From contig DYRQ01000001.1 of NCBI GenBank assembly GCA_020718645.1, forward strand, positions 29,275 to 74,631: DNA of 45,357 nt. Direction: 5' to 3'. The translations under genes were made by a program, and so were the position numbers. Below, one piece after another: positions 28,601 to 37,757 of the stretch; position 1 is the first letter of the stretch; each line of letters starts with the position of its first letter. The DNA comes from Verrucomicrobium spinosum. GTDB lineage: Bacteria > Verrucomicrobiota > Verrucomicrobiia > JADLBR01 > JAIBCM01. The notes below the pieces were generated by a model. It did not search any database. It was not told the origin of the DNA and was given only the letters and a program-made list of their open reading frames with translations.

Positions 28601-29804
28601 CCAACTGCGGCTCCCCATCCATCCGCACTGATCCTAGACGGTTTTGCGGACTGCAATCCAACCTCCAAAATTTCTGCAAATTGCCAGACAAGGTGTCGCG
28701 CCATGTCAGCGATCTCCCATCTTCATCGAGCCAAAGAACTCGGTTGATCTGGATATCCCCGTTGCTTTCGATCCCCATGCCACGCAGTTTTTCCACGATG
28801 GCAAATGCCGTTCCCGTCTCCCACGCATAGATAGGCCACTGCTTCCACGCCTCGGGAAACTGCACCTGACTTCCATCCACTGTTGGAAGACCGGGAACCT
28901 CAATAACACGGAAATCTGGAGCCGGTTTTACAGCCACCAATTCAGTGCCACCTCCGGGCCGAACCCCTGGCGCAAAAGAAAAAGAAGCCCATGAATCAGT
29001 GCGGAAGGCATCCACCTCAATCTTGAAACGACCCGGTCTCACGCGCACGGTCGCTACACCTTGAGCATCCACGACGACAGGCAGGGGACCGCGCACGGCT
29101 GAAACCTGCCATCCCTCAGGGATGAGGCTTCCGAGCGACTCTTCCCGGGGTTTTCCCGACACGGAAAGCTCCACCTGCGTGCGCAACCAAGTCGGATTAC
29201 CGTCTTCCAATAAGCGCCAAGTTTGAGATGAGACATTGTCTTGCGTATTGTCTGTCACCCCAGCAGAAACCCTGCGTTTGAGCCACACTCTGCCACTGGC
29301 GTCTCGACTCGGAAACTCGACAAGCTTCCCCTCCAACCAGAGAGAGATCACACCGTAGTTCTCAGGGACAAGCAACGACTCCGGCATCTGCATCCACGGC
29401 AGCACTCCCTCTATCCTGTGCGTCCCCGGCATGAGACGAACACAGGGCAATAGCTCATGCTCCACCACTGGCACGGGGATGCCGCCCATCTTCACCTTCA
29501 CCGGCCAGATATCCTTGGTGCCGGGCAGCGTCAGCAGCACCTCATCACATGCCGTCACTTCCACAGAAAATTCGGCGCCAGTGGCTCCGGCTTTCACCAC
29601 ACACACCGAAGGCCAGAGCGGTAGCCGGACAGCCGGTTGGTCGTAGGCGGCTGGCACCGATTTGGGCAGATCATCCCATGTCGCCCACTCGACCCAATCC
29701 TTCAGTGCTTGGGGCAAAGACCGAGCTGGCTCCGCCGCTTGAGCTGAAAAGAGAGTCAACCACCAAGCCATGAAACACAGAATCACTGATAGTATGGGAC
29801 GCAT
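25695..29804 (-). CDS. Giant multi-spanning membrane protein of unknown function with internal duplication
   Basis: Single 1369-aa ORF with an N-terminal signal peptide and several transmembrane blocks. Repeated motif pairs lie about 706-718 aa apart (see findings). Confidence 0.75.
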   Translation of the reverse strand: MRPILSVILCFMAWWLTLFSAQAAEPARSLPQALKDWVEWATWDDLPKSVPAAYDQPAVRLPLWPSVCVVKAGATGAEFSVEVTACDEVLLTLPGTKDIWPVKVKMGGIPVPVVEHELLPCVRLMPGTHRIEGVLPWMQMPESLLVPENYGVISLWLEGKLVEFPSRDASGRVWLKRRVSAGVTDNTQDNVSSQTWRLLEDGNPTWLRTQVELSVSGKPREESLGSLIPEGWQVSAVRGPLPVVVDAQGVATVRVRPGRFKIEVDAFRTDSWASFSFAPGVRPGGGTELVAVKPAPDFRVIEVPGLPTVDGSQVQFPEAWKQWPIYAWETGTAFAIVEKLRGMGIESNGDIQINRVLWLDEDGRSLTWRDTLSGNLQKFWRLDCSPQNRLGSVRMDGEPQLVTLNPVTGAPGFEVRTRTLSVEAVGRADSSAIAASGWQVGADGLQMVFHLPPGWRTWAVLGADRSTGDWITHWTLLDLFLVMVGALAVFRVWGWQAGLVTFVALGLAWHEPGAPRYSWLALMAAVVVERAVPQGLFRQVCTVLRYGATVVLLWVLIPFCIALVQGALYPQLENSGGQTQFVQRGAFMAQDLDAAQAALPAAPAPMPVPAKARKMDVVSSVSEQFYQATPSAAGMPQRKKNLAQEPKAKVQTGPGVPEWSWGTPLVCSWDGPVAPEHQVVPLWMPPSVQRPLSVIRALLLLGLLALLLDLRRCWNPLLMAARKTAPAVVLLAAVFWHGQAVAQGVIPDKPTLETLRERVLQMEAKPSKLADLAFLEIIMLDGKVTLDAEWHAITACAVPLPGGLPEWAPVSVTLDGARVPLLRKEHALWISLPQGIHKAHIEAALPGVQEWRLSLPLKPRSLSVRSDEWTVSGLDEQGLAEGQLFFSKKQRAVRNPSLESERFEKRDYQSLVRVRRVIELGLVWKVSTTVERFTPAGAALSLELPLLAGEKVLSAQFPVESGRIRVRMSERESQVSWESSLDTLPKIELHAAQDARWVEQWRLEASPIWNVTLSGLEPVFEKNASDLTPVWNPWPGETIAMEISRPEQVAGPTMTVHRAQHEMQVGRHHRASTLALSVQSSTGEDFPITIGQEGEGIEIERLSRDGHDLPIRLEKGKLIVPLHPGSQELEIRWKSTVELGFWQRGDAVKLPVAAANITTKFHIPESRWTLWASGPVRGPAVRLWVILLCALVAAWFLSRLPSSPLGSLQWMLLSVGLTQVHFVAALVIATWFFLLLHRGKDAVSGLTPWLYNLRQLALVFLTFWMLGSLVQVVGVGLLGDPEMWIGGEDSSAKLLSWYQPTVASDLPVVGAASVSIWFYRVLMLVWALWLAHSMVEWIRWAWSRFSVGGLWKTHEKKNLDPEAIPPVVQ

Positions 29805-29958
29805 AAAAAATTCCTCTTTTTCTAGGTTATTGGAGATCTTGAGTCATGACACCCCGTTTGCCAAGCCAAGTATCGTCCCTGAAAATAGCGCGTAACCGCC
29901 CCTCTCTTTCGACGCATAGCTTCTTGCAATATCTGCCTTCGTTTTGTAATGCTTGCCG

Positions 29959-32895
29959 ATGCAAACTGCCTCGAGCGATTCCTCCCGCACACTGGCCACA
30001 GCCGCGGTCGTCTCTGACCATGTGTTTACCGATGTGATCCCTGATATTTTTCCTGACACTTTTCCTGCCTCTATCCCTTTTCTGCCAAGGCATGTAGGGG
30101 CCTCCGAGGATGAGATCAACGGCATGCTCGCCGCTCTTGGCTGCAACTCGCTAGATTCTCTCTGCAACACCGCCGTCCCCCACTCGATCCGCCTCAAAAA
30201 AACACTCCGCCTCCCTGATCCCTCATCAGAACAGGATGCCTTGGCCGAACTGCGCTCCATCGCGGACAAAAACAAGATATTCCGCAGCTACATCGGCACG
30301 GGTTACAACGGCACGATCACACCCCCGGTCATCCAGCGGCTCATCCTCGAAAATCCGGGCTGGTATACAGCCTATACCCCCTACCAAGCTGAGATTGCCC
30401 AAGGCAGACTGGAAGCTTTGCTGAATTTCCAAACCTTGGTCTGCGACCTCACCGGCATGCCAGTCGCCAACGCATCCCTCCTCGATGAAGCCACCGCCGC
30501 AGCCGAAGCTGTCACCATGTGCCTCGCCTTGCGCGACGCCCCCACCCGCAATACCGTCTTCGCTGCTGCCTCGTGCCACCCACAGACCCTAGCCGTCATC
30601 AAGACTCGCTGCCGCCCGCTCGGGATCCGTGTGGAAATCGGCGATCCAACCTCTTTCCTCCCCACCCCAGAATATCTGGCTGTGATCGTGCAATACCCCG
30701 ATACTGAAGGTGTCATCCGCTCCTACAGCGACCTTGCTGAAATCTCGCACTCTACGGGCACTAAACTTATTGTCGCTGCCGATCTGCTCTCTCTGGCCTT
30801 GCTCGCACCTCCTTCCACATTCGGTGCAGATATCGTCATCGGCAGTGCCCAGCGTTTTGGTGTGCCCATGGGATTCGGCGGACCCCATGCCGCCTTCATG
30901 GCCACACGCGACGAACTCAAACGCTCGATGCCTGGCCGCCTCATCGGCGTCTCGCGTGATGCTGACGGACGCCCAGGCTACCGCCTCTCCTTGCAAACCC
31001 GCGAACAGCACATCCGCCGCGAGAAGGCCACGAGTAACATCTGCACAGCTCAGGTGCTGCTCGCTGTCATGGCCTCCATGTATGCCGTTTACCATGGCCC
31101 CGCCGGTGTCAAAGCCATAGCTTCGCGCATACACCAACAGGCGCGACGACTCGCTACAGCCCTGCGCTCGGCTGGCCACTCCCTAGCTTCCACCACTTTC
31201 TTCGACACCTTGCGCGTCTCTCTCAAACCGGGAATAAATGCTGACGCGGTTCATGCGGCTTTGGCTTCGGCCAAAATCAACCTGCGCCTCATGCCTGACA
31301 ACACTTTTGGCATCTCTCTCGACGAGACCGTCACCGAATCAGATCTCAGAGACTTGGCTTCCTGTTTCAACGCCATACTGCCAGCGGCCTCAGACCTCGC
31401 TCCCCTGCCAAGCGCAGTGCTGCGCAAAGGGGATATCCTCCGGCACCCCATCTTCCACCAACACCACACCGAAACCGAGTTGATGCGTTACATCAAACGC
31501 TTGGAGGCCAAAGATGTCACCCTGACCCACTCCATGATCCCGCTGGGTTCTTGCACGATGAAACTCAATGCCGCCTCGGAGATGCAGGCTGTCACCTGGC
31601 CCGAGTTCGGCGCCTTGCACCCCCACTGCCCCAGCAGCCAGAGCAAGGGCTACACGAAACTCGCCAAGGACTTAGAGAAATGGCTATCGGAAGTCACTGG
31701 TTTCTCCGCTGTATCTCTCCAACCCAATGCGGGTTCCCAAGGTGAATACGCAGGGCTTCTGGCCATTCGCGGTTGGCATGAAGCCGACGGTCAGCCCCAC
31801 CGCACAGTCTGCCTGATTCCTACCTCCGCCCACGGCACCAACCCTGCCAGCGCTGTGATGGCTGGATTCCAAGTAGTCGGCGTGCGCTGCGAAACCAACG
31901 GTGATATTGACATGTCAGATCTCGAAGCCAAGTGCGTCCAACACGCCGAGAACCTAGCTGCCCTCATGGTCACCTACCCTTCGACCCACGGCGTATTCGA
32001 GACGACTATCAAAAAAATCTGCAAGCTCGTGCATGACCACGGCGGTCAAGTTTATATGGACGGTGCCAATATGAACGCGCAAGTCGGCCTCTGCCGCCCA
32101 GGCGATATTGGCGCTGATGTCTGCCACCTCAATCTTCACAAAACTTTCTGCATCCCCCACGGCGGCGGCGGACCAGGCGTCGGCCCCATCGGCGTGGCCA
32201 AACACTTGGCTCCATTCCTCCCCTCCACCTCATGGGACAACTCCGGCAACCCTACGGGCTACGCTGTGGGCCCTGTCTCTGCCGCTCCTCTCGGCAGCGC
32301 CACTATCTTGGTCATACCTTGGATGTATATCCGCATGCTCGGGGCGGTCGGGCTCTCCCGCTCCACGCAGGTGGCTATCCTGAATGCCAACTATGTCGCC
32401 CATCGTCTCAAAGGTGCCTACCCTGTGCTTTTCACCGGCCCCGGCGGCTTCGTCGCCCACGAATGCGTGCTGGACTGTCGCCCGTTCAAAACCCACGGCA
32501 TCGAGGTGGAAGACATCGCCAAGCGCCTGATGGATTTCGGATTCCACGCACCGACTATGTCTTGGCCAGTGCCAGGCACGCTGATGGTGGAACCAACCGA
32601 GAGCGAATCCCGCGAGGAACTGGACCGCTTCTGCGATGCCATGCTCTCCATCGCCGAGGAAATCCGAGCTGTCAGTGAAGGGCGTTTGGATAAAGTGAAC
32701 AACCCACTCAAGCGGGCTCCTCACCCCGCCGATTCTGTCTGCTCCGACTCTTGGGATCGCCCTTACTCCCGCGAACAAGCGGCCTATCCAGCTCCTTGGC
32801 TACGCACCCACAAATACTGGCCACCCGTCAGCCGTATTGACAATGTTTACGGCGACAGAAACTTGGTCTGCACTTGCCCACCTATGGAGGAGTGA
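29959..32895 (+). CDS. gcvP: glycine dehydrogenase (decarboxylating), P protein
   Basis: [66 protein letters not shown]-like [21 protein letters not shown]. Confidence 0.97.
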   Translation: MQTASSDSSRTLATAAVVSDHVFTDVIPDIFPDTFPASIPFLPRHVGASEDEINGMLAALGCNSLDSLCNTAVPHSIRLKKTLRLPDPSSEQDALAELRSIADKNKIFRSYIGTGYNGTITPPVIQRLILENPGWYTAYTPYQAEIAQGRLEALLNFQTLVCDLTGMPVANASLLDEATAAAEAVTMCLALRDAPTRNTVFAAASCHPQTLAVIKTRCRPLGIRVEIGDPTSFLPTPEYLAVIVQYPDTEGVIRSYSDLAEISHSTGTKLIVAADLLSLALLAPPSTFGADIVIGSAQRFGVPMGFGGPHAAFMATRDELKRSMPGRLIGVSRDADGRPGYRLSLQTREQHIRREKATSNICTAQVLLAVMASMYAVYHGPAGVKAIASRIHQQARRLATALRSAGHSLASTTFFDTLRVSLKPGINADAVHAALASAKINLRLMPDNTFGISLDETVTESDLRDLASCFNAILPAASDLAPLPSAVLRKGDILRHPIFHQHHTETELMRYIKRLEAKDVTLTHSMIPLGSCTMKLNAASEMQAVTWPEFGALHPHCPSSQSKGYTKLAKDLEKWLSEVTGFSAVSLQPNAGSQGEYAGLLAIRGWHEADGQPHRTVCLIPTSAHGTNPASAVMAGFQVVGVRCETNGDIDMSDLEAKCVQHAENLAALMVTYPSTHGVFETTIKKICKLVHDHGGQVYMDGANMNAQVGLCRPGDIGADVCHLNLHKTFCIPHGGGGPGVGPIGVAKHLAPFLPSTSWDNSGNPTGYAVGPVSAAPLGSATILVIPWMYIRMLGAVGLSRSTQVAILNANYVAHRLKGAYPVLFTGPGGFVAHECVLDCRPFKTHGIEVEDIAKRLMDFGFHAPTMSWPVPGTLMVEPTESESREELDRFCDAMLSIAEEIRAVSEGRLDKVNNPLKRAPHPADSVCSDSWDRPYSREQAAYPAPWLRTHKYWPPVSRIDNVYGDRNLVCTCPPMEE

Positions 32896-32913
32896 GCACC
32901 CGCTCAGCGCCGC

Positions 32914-34560
32914 ATGAAAATCGCTCTCTGCCAGATCAACAGCACCGTTGGTGACCTCTCCGGCAACGCCCAGCGCATCATCGCCGCCGCTGCTCGTGCC
33001 CGCGAGGCTGGCGCTGTGCTGGCTGTTTTTCCAGAACTCTGCTTGAGCGGATACCCACCCCAAGACCTGCTACTCCGCCCTGCTTTCATGGACGCAGTCG
33101 CCGCCCAGCTCAACCAACTCGCCTCCGAAATCCTCGGTGTCACCGCACTGGTGGGAACTCCCACCACCAGCCAGAAGCGCCCTGGCAGACCGTGCTACAA
33201 TAGCGCGGCACTTCTCCGCGACGGACGCGTAGAAACTCTCTTCCACAAACGCCTCCTCCCCACCTACGATGTGTTCGACGAAGACCGCTATTTCGAGCCG
33301 GGCAACAGCCCTGCCTTCTTCGAACTCGGCGGAAATAAAATCGGCGTCACCATCTGTGAAGACATTTGGAACGACGGCGATTTCTGGCGCGAACGACGCT
33401 ACTCCAGCGACCCCTTGCACGATCTTGCCTCCCTAGGCTGCTCGACTATTGTCAATCTCTCCGCCTCCCCGTGGCACTCGGGCAAAGAGCAACTGCGCGA
33501 ACAAATGATCCGCTGTGCTGCCACCGATGAAAACTGTTCGATCCTCCTCTGCAATGCAGTCGGTGGCAATGACCACCTCGTCTTCGACGGTAGTAGTTTT
33601 GCCGTCTCCCCCAGTGGCACTGTTATCGCCCGCAGCCCTTCGTTTGAAGAGTCTGTCACAGTGGTGGACACCGAATGTCCTACACCCGCACCCGAACCCA
33701 CCACTATCCCCGAGGAGATGATCTACCGCGCCCTCGTCCTAGGCACACGCGATTACCTGCATAAATGTGGCTTCTCCAAAGCTGTTCTTGGCCTGAGCGG
33801 TGGCATAGATTCTTCCCTCGTTGCCGTCATCGCTGCTGACGCTCTCGGCGCGGAAAATGTCCTCGGGGTTTCACTGCCTGCTCCGGTCTCCAGCGAGGGC
33901 AGCCTCCGCGATGCCGAGGCCCTCGCCCGCTCCCTCGGTATTGGCTACACCGTGGTGCCGATCCACCAACCCTTCGAGAGTGTCTGCTGGTCGCTCTCGG
34001 GGGTTTTCGCTCCTTATCCCACCGATGTGACCGAGGAGAATATCCAGTCCCGCCTGCGCGGCCTGACGCTCATGGCCATCTCCAATAAATTCAAATCCCT
34101 CGTCCTCACAACCGGTAATAAATCTGAACTGGCCGTCGGCTATTGCACCATCTACGGCGACATGAGTGGCGGGCTGGCCGTGATCTCCGATCTGCCAAAA
34201 ACCGTAGTTTACCAAGTCTGCCGCTGGATCAATCGCGAGAGGGAAATCATCCCCGACTCCTGCATCTCCAAACCCCCCAGCGCTGAGCTGCGAGAGAACC
34301 AGACCGACCAAGATTCCCTGCCTCCCTACGACATCCTCGACAGCATCCTGCACCAGTATGTGGAGGAGAATAAACCCGTGCGCGACATCATCGCCTCTGG
34401 CCACGACCCTGCCACCGTGCACGATGTCGTGCGCCTCGTTGACCTAAATGAATACAAGAGGCAACAGGCTGCGCCCGGACTCAAAATCACCCCCCGCGCC
34501 TTTGGTCGCGGACGCCGCATGCCCATGGCCCAAAGATTTCGGGAAGGGCTTCCCCACTGA
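32914..34560 (+). CDS. nadE: NAD+ synthase, glutamine-dependent (amidase + synthetase)
   Basis: N-terminal nitrilase-like domain (FPELCLSGYPPQDLL, GVTICEDIW), synthetase LGLSGGIDSSLVAVIAADALG, TTGNKSELAVGYCTIYGDMSGG. Confidence 0.96.
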   Translation: MKIALCQINSTVGDLSGNAQRIIAAAARAREAGAVLAVFPELCLSGYPPQDLLLRPAFMDAVAAQLNQLASEILGVTALVGTPTTSQKRPGRPCYNSAALLRDGRVETLFHKRLLPTYDVFDEDRYFEPGNSPAFFELGGNKIGVTICEDIWNDGDFWRERRYSSDPLHDLASLGCSTIVNLSASPWHSGKEQLREQMIRCAATDENCSILLCNAVGGNDHLVFDGSSFAVSPSGTVIARSPSFEESVTVVDTECPTPAPEPTTIPEEMIYRALVLGTRDYLHKCGFSKAVLGLSGGIDSSLVAVIAADALGAENVLGVSLPAPVSSEGSLRDAEALARSLGIGYTVVPIHQPFESVCWSLSGVFAPYPTDVTEENIQSRLRGLTLMAISNKFKSLVLTTGNKSELAVGYCTIYGDMSGGLAVISDLPKTVVYQVCRWINREREIIPDSCISKPPSAELRENQTDQDSLPPYDILDSILHQYVEENKPVRDIIASGHDPATVHDVVRLVDLNEYKRQQAAPGLKITPRAFGRGRRMPMAQRFREGLPH

Positions 34561-34581
34561 ACTTCTTGAAACTTTTGTAGT

Positions 34582-35541
34582 ATGGACTACTACCTCCTCA
34601 TCGGCGACGAGCAGTCTGGACCGCTCACCCCAGCACGGGTGCGCTCGCTCTTGGCCACTTTACCATCGGACCAAGAATCTTGGATCTGGTGCGAAGGCAT
34701 GGCTGATTGGCAGGATTCCGTTCAGTGGCTCCTCGACTCTTCCTCGGATGCCGTAGAAACTTATGAAGTAGCTGACAACTCCTCAACAGCTACTATCGAA
34801 GCCCAGCCTACCGATTATTTCGTGCTCCGCGGCGAGGACACCCTCGGCCCATGGAGCGAAAGCGATCTCGTTGCCCGCCTCCAAGCTGGGGAATTCCAAG
34901 AGACCGACCTTCTCTTCCAGGACGGCATGGCGGATTGGAGTCCTGTCGGCGATCTTTTCACCAAAGCACCCACCCCGACACGACTCGGTTGGCTGCTGGT
35001 CTGCGGAGGCACAGTCCTTGCCATAGCCGTCTCTGCTTTCATGGGTTTCAGCGCTCTTTCTCAGGGCAACCAATACGCCGAAACAGCCGCCCGCTTTCTC
35101 AACCGCGGCACTCCTACACAGGCTGACATCACTTGGGACGCTTGGATTGCCATGAACCGCGCGGAAATACAGATTGCGAAAACGCCCGACCTCATGGATC
35201 GCACTGCTTCAGCAATCTCTATTTACAATGCCATCGCCATCACAGGCGCAGACGAAGCCCTAGTTCAATTTCTTGGTCGCACCCTCGCCTTGCACAACCG
35301 CAGGCTCACCACCCTCCACTCCCTCCGCAGCGATCTATCTGCCATCCAAGAAAAATACCCCAACCTACCGATCAACCTGAACGCCATCGGCCTTCCCCCT
35401 GAAATTCAATCTGAGATCCAAGCGTCTGTTCAGTTGCACACTCCCGACCTCAAGACTGTGGACGATGAGTTCGCCAAACTTCACAAAGAGAAAACCGCTG
35501 TAGGGCGCACCCTCTCCCTCAAATACCAACGCCCTTTCTAG
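34582..35541 (+). CDS. Membrane protein with two tandem GYF_2 domains
   Basis: DYYLLIGDEQSGPLTPARVRSLL...SWIWCEGMADWQDS and DYFVLRGEDTLGPWSESDLVARL...DLLFQDGMADWSPV, then one TM segment. Confidence 0.7.
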   Translation: MDYYLLIGDEQSGPLTPARVRSLLATLPSDQESWIWCEGMADWQDSVQWLLDSSSDAVETYEVADNSSTATIEAQPTDYFVLRGEDTLGPWSESDLVARLQAGEFQETDLLFQDGMADWSPVGDLFTKAPTPTRLGWLLVCGGTVLAIAVSAFMGFSALSQGNQYAETAARFLNRGTPTQADITWDAWIAMNRAEIQIAKTPDLMDRTASAISIYNAIAITGADEALVQFLGRTLALHNRRLTTLHSLRSDLSAIQEKYPNLPINLNAIGLPPEIQSEIQASVQLHTPDLKTVDDEFAKLHKEKTAVGRTLSLKYQRPF

Positions 35542-35679
35542 CCTGGCGAGTGCCTGACCTCAGCACAAACCAGACAGCAACTCTGGACTACGATCCTGCA
35601 ATCCTGTTGCTGATGACCCCTATGATCCCGAATTTGGCAAGAGCACGCACTCGGTCATACTGCTAGAGAGAGGACAAAA

Positions 35680-35710
35680 GCAGAAAAGCCACCCCGTTGC
35701 CAAGGTGGCT
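35680..35710 (-). terminator. Intrinsic terminator for the minus-strand 97-aa ORF
   Basis: AGCCACC (35687-35693) / GGTGGCT (35704-35710), followed on the minus strand by TTTTCTGCTTTT. Confidence 0.65.
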
Positions 35711-35738
35711 CAAATAATTTCAGGCTGTCGCGGATGCG

Positions 35739-36032
35739 TTAGTCAGGTTTGGCTGCGGTTCCGATCAGTTTGGCCATACCCTCGATAATCGCCGGAGGCG
35801 GGAAGGCACCATTCTGCACCATGTCTTTATAGGAAGACACGATCTCCTGACGGACTTCTGGGCTGTTCTGGAGCTGGCTCACATAGCTGGCTACCTTCTG
35901 GACATTGGGCGAGAGGCTGATCGAATCCGAAACCGGAACTTGGGGCTGCGCTTGCGCGGCTACTGGCCGAGATTGCACCGTTTGGACGGCACCCACATCA
36001 AGACCTGAATCTGTAACTTTCGGAATATTCAT
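35739..36032 (-). CDS. Small protein with FlgM-like (anti-sigma-28) C-terminal region
   Basis: SDSISLSPNVQKVASYVSQLQNSPEVRQEIVSSYKDMVQNGAFPPPAIIEGMAKLIG resembles FlgM (xVxLSxxAxx...LPEVRxEKVxxLKxxIxxGxYxxxxxxIAxxLl). Confidence 0.5.
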   Translation of the reverse strand: MNIPKVTDSGLDVGAVQTVQSRPVAAQAQPQVPVSDSISLSPNVQKVASYVSQLQNSPEVRQEIVSSYKDMVQNGAFPPPAIIEGMAKLIGTAAKPD

Positions 36033-36272
36033 AATACCATCATCTTCGGCACTGCTTCTGGATACTTGAGAATTATTTTATAAAATTCCAAAAAAACTGC
36101 TTCAAGCAGCCTATCCACCACTGACCCGAAGTAGCTCACCAGTTTTTGGCGGCTTCATTTCTAAAACCTAGGAAGGGCGCGCGAGGTGTCAAACTTTTTC
36201 CCCCCTCTCATGGTTTATTTGATGTTTTTGCCTTGCGAACGGAGGAAAGCTTCGGTATGACGCCCGACTTCC

Positions 36273-36899
36273 ATGACACAGCCTAATACTACTTCGACTC
36301 ACAACGAAACAAAAATCATCATGGCCGACCCCACTGCGCTAGGGGTCATGGGCCTTGCCATCGTCACTTGGGTAGCCGCCTCGGTGAAACTCGGTTGGAC
36401 GACAGGCACTGCCACCGCCATCCCATGGTCGCTCTTTCTCGGTTCAGTCGCCCAGATCTGGGCTTCGACCGTGGATTTCAAGAAGAACAATTATTTCGGA
36501 GCCATTGTGCTCGGTGCCTACGGCTTGTTCTGGGCCGCTGTCTCGTTCCACTGGGCTATCGGCTTGGGCTGGTTCGGTCCGAACAATAATCCCGACCCGC
36601 GCCATTTCGGTTTTGCGTGCTTGGGTTATGCGATCTTTTCGCTCTTTGTGATGGTCGCCTCGTTCGAGACCAATAAAGTCTTTGCCGCCATCTTGGTGCT
36701 CATCAACATCCTGCTCCCCTCGCTGGGATTAGGCATGCTGGGCGTGCAAAAAGAGCTATGCCACTTCTTGGCGGGCTGGTCGGAGCTGGCGATATCTCTG
36801 CTGAGCTTCTACGCGACTGGAGCTCTATTTCTGAACAGCTTTTTCGGGCGCGTGGTATTACCCATGGGCAATCCTTTTGGCTTCATCCGTAAAGCTTGA
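36273..36899 (+). CDS. Acetate uptake transporter family protein (AceTr; GPR1/FUN34/YaaH)
   Basis: ADPTALGVMGLAIVTW (NPAPLGL-like), FLGSVAQIWASTVDFKKNNYFGAIVLGAYGLFWAAVSFHW, six hydrophobic segments. Confidence 0.8.
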   Translation: MTQPNTTSTHNETKIIMADPTALGVMGLAIVTWVAASVKLGWTTGTATAIPWSLFLGSVAQIWASTVDFKKNNYFGAIVLGAYGLFWAAVSFHWAIGLGWFGPNNNPDPRHFGFACLGYAIFSLFVMVASFETNKVFAAILVLINILLPSLGLGMLGVQKELCHFLAGWSELAISLLSFYATGALFLNSFFGRVVLPMGNPFGFIRKA

Positions 36900-36917
36900 T
36901 CCCACCTTCCTCTCTCC

Positions 36918-36954
36918 AGGGTGCTCTCGTCTCACGGGTAGCACCCTTTTTTTT
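36918..36954 (+). terminator. Intrinsic terminator between the acetate transporter and the lpxA stop codon
   Basis: AGGGTGCT (36918-36925) / AGCACCCT (36940-36947), then T8 reaching into the lpxA stop. Confidence 0.8.
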
Positions 36955-37729
36955 ATCGCACGATGCCTCGTGGGGAGGTGACTATGAACTCGATAAGCGC
37001 TGCCACCTCGGGCACTTCGCCTAACTCTTCTTTCAGGCGTTCGACTGCCTGTGTGGTGTTAAGTCCACTGCTGTAAATGATCTTGTGCGCTTGGCGGATC
37101 TGCTTTTGCACGGCTTCGGATACCCCATGGCGCTGGAGTCCAACAGCGTTGATCGACCGCACGGCAGCGGGGTTTCCATCCGCGATCATGTAGGGCGGCA
37201 CATCTTGCACGATCTTGGTGCAGCCGCCGATGATGCTCATGCGCCCGATGCGGCAGAACTGGTGCACGGCGCTCAGGCCACCGATGATGGCGTAATCGTC
37301 CATCACCACATGCCCGGCAAGCGTGCCGTTGTTGGAGAAAATACAGTGGCTCCCCACGGTGCAGTTGTGGGCTATGTGGGCATAGGCGAGCAGGTTGTTG
37401 TGGGATCCAACTACAGTCTCCTCGCCGGGAGCTGTGCCACGGTTAATCGTCACTCCCTCGCGGAAACGGTTGCCGTCTCCCATGCGCAGGTAGGTGGGCT
37501 CACCCTTGTATTTGAGATCTTGGGTGACACCACCAATGGAGCAAAACGGGAAAAATTCGTTCTCCGCGCCGATCTGGGAAGGGCCATCGAGGACTACATG
37601 CGAACGCAGTATGCAACGGTCTCCAAGGCGAACGCTATCGCCGATCACACAGTAAGGGCCGATCTCGACATCACTGCCGATTTCGGCTTTGGAGGATACA
37701 ACAGCGGAGGGATGAATGCAGCTAGCCAT
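36953..37729 (-). CDS. lpxA: acyl-ACP--UDP-N-acetylglucosamine O-acyltransferase
   Basis: Left-handed beta-helix hexapeptides (IHPSAVVSSKAEIGSDVEIGPYCVIG), FREGVTINRGT, LLAYAHIAHNCTVG, AVGLQRHGVS. Confidence 0.96.
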   Translation of the reverse strand: MASCIHPSAVVSSKAEIGSDVEIGPYCVIGDSVRLGDRCILRSHVVLDGPSQIGAENEFFPFCSIGGVTQDLKYKGEPTYLRMGDGNRFREGVTINRGTAPGEETVVGSHNNLLAYAHIAHNCTVGSHCIFSNNGTLAGHVVMDDYAIIGGLSAVHQFCRIGRMSIIGGCTKIVQDVPPYMIADGNPAAVRSINAVGLQRHGVSEAVQKQIRQAHKIIYSSGLNTTQAVERLKEELGEVPEVAALIEFIVTSPRGIVR

Positions 37730-37757
37730 GGGCTTTCTCTTCTCTTGGGGCCAACTC

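Noticed and set aside
29820-29958. Possible glycine riboswitch upstream of gcvP
   Set aside because: I could not identify the conserved glycine aptamer core in this interval; a covariance-model search would be needed.
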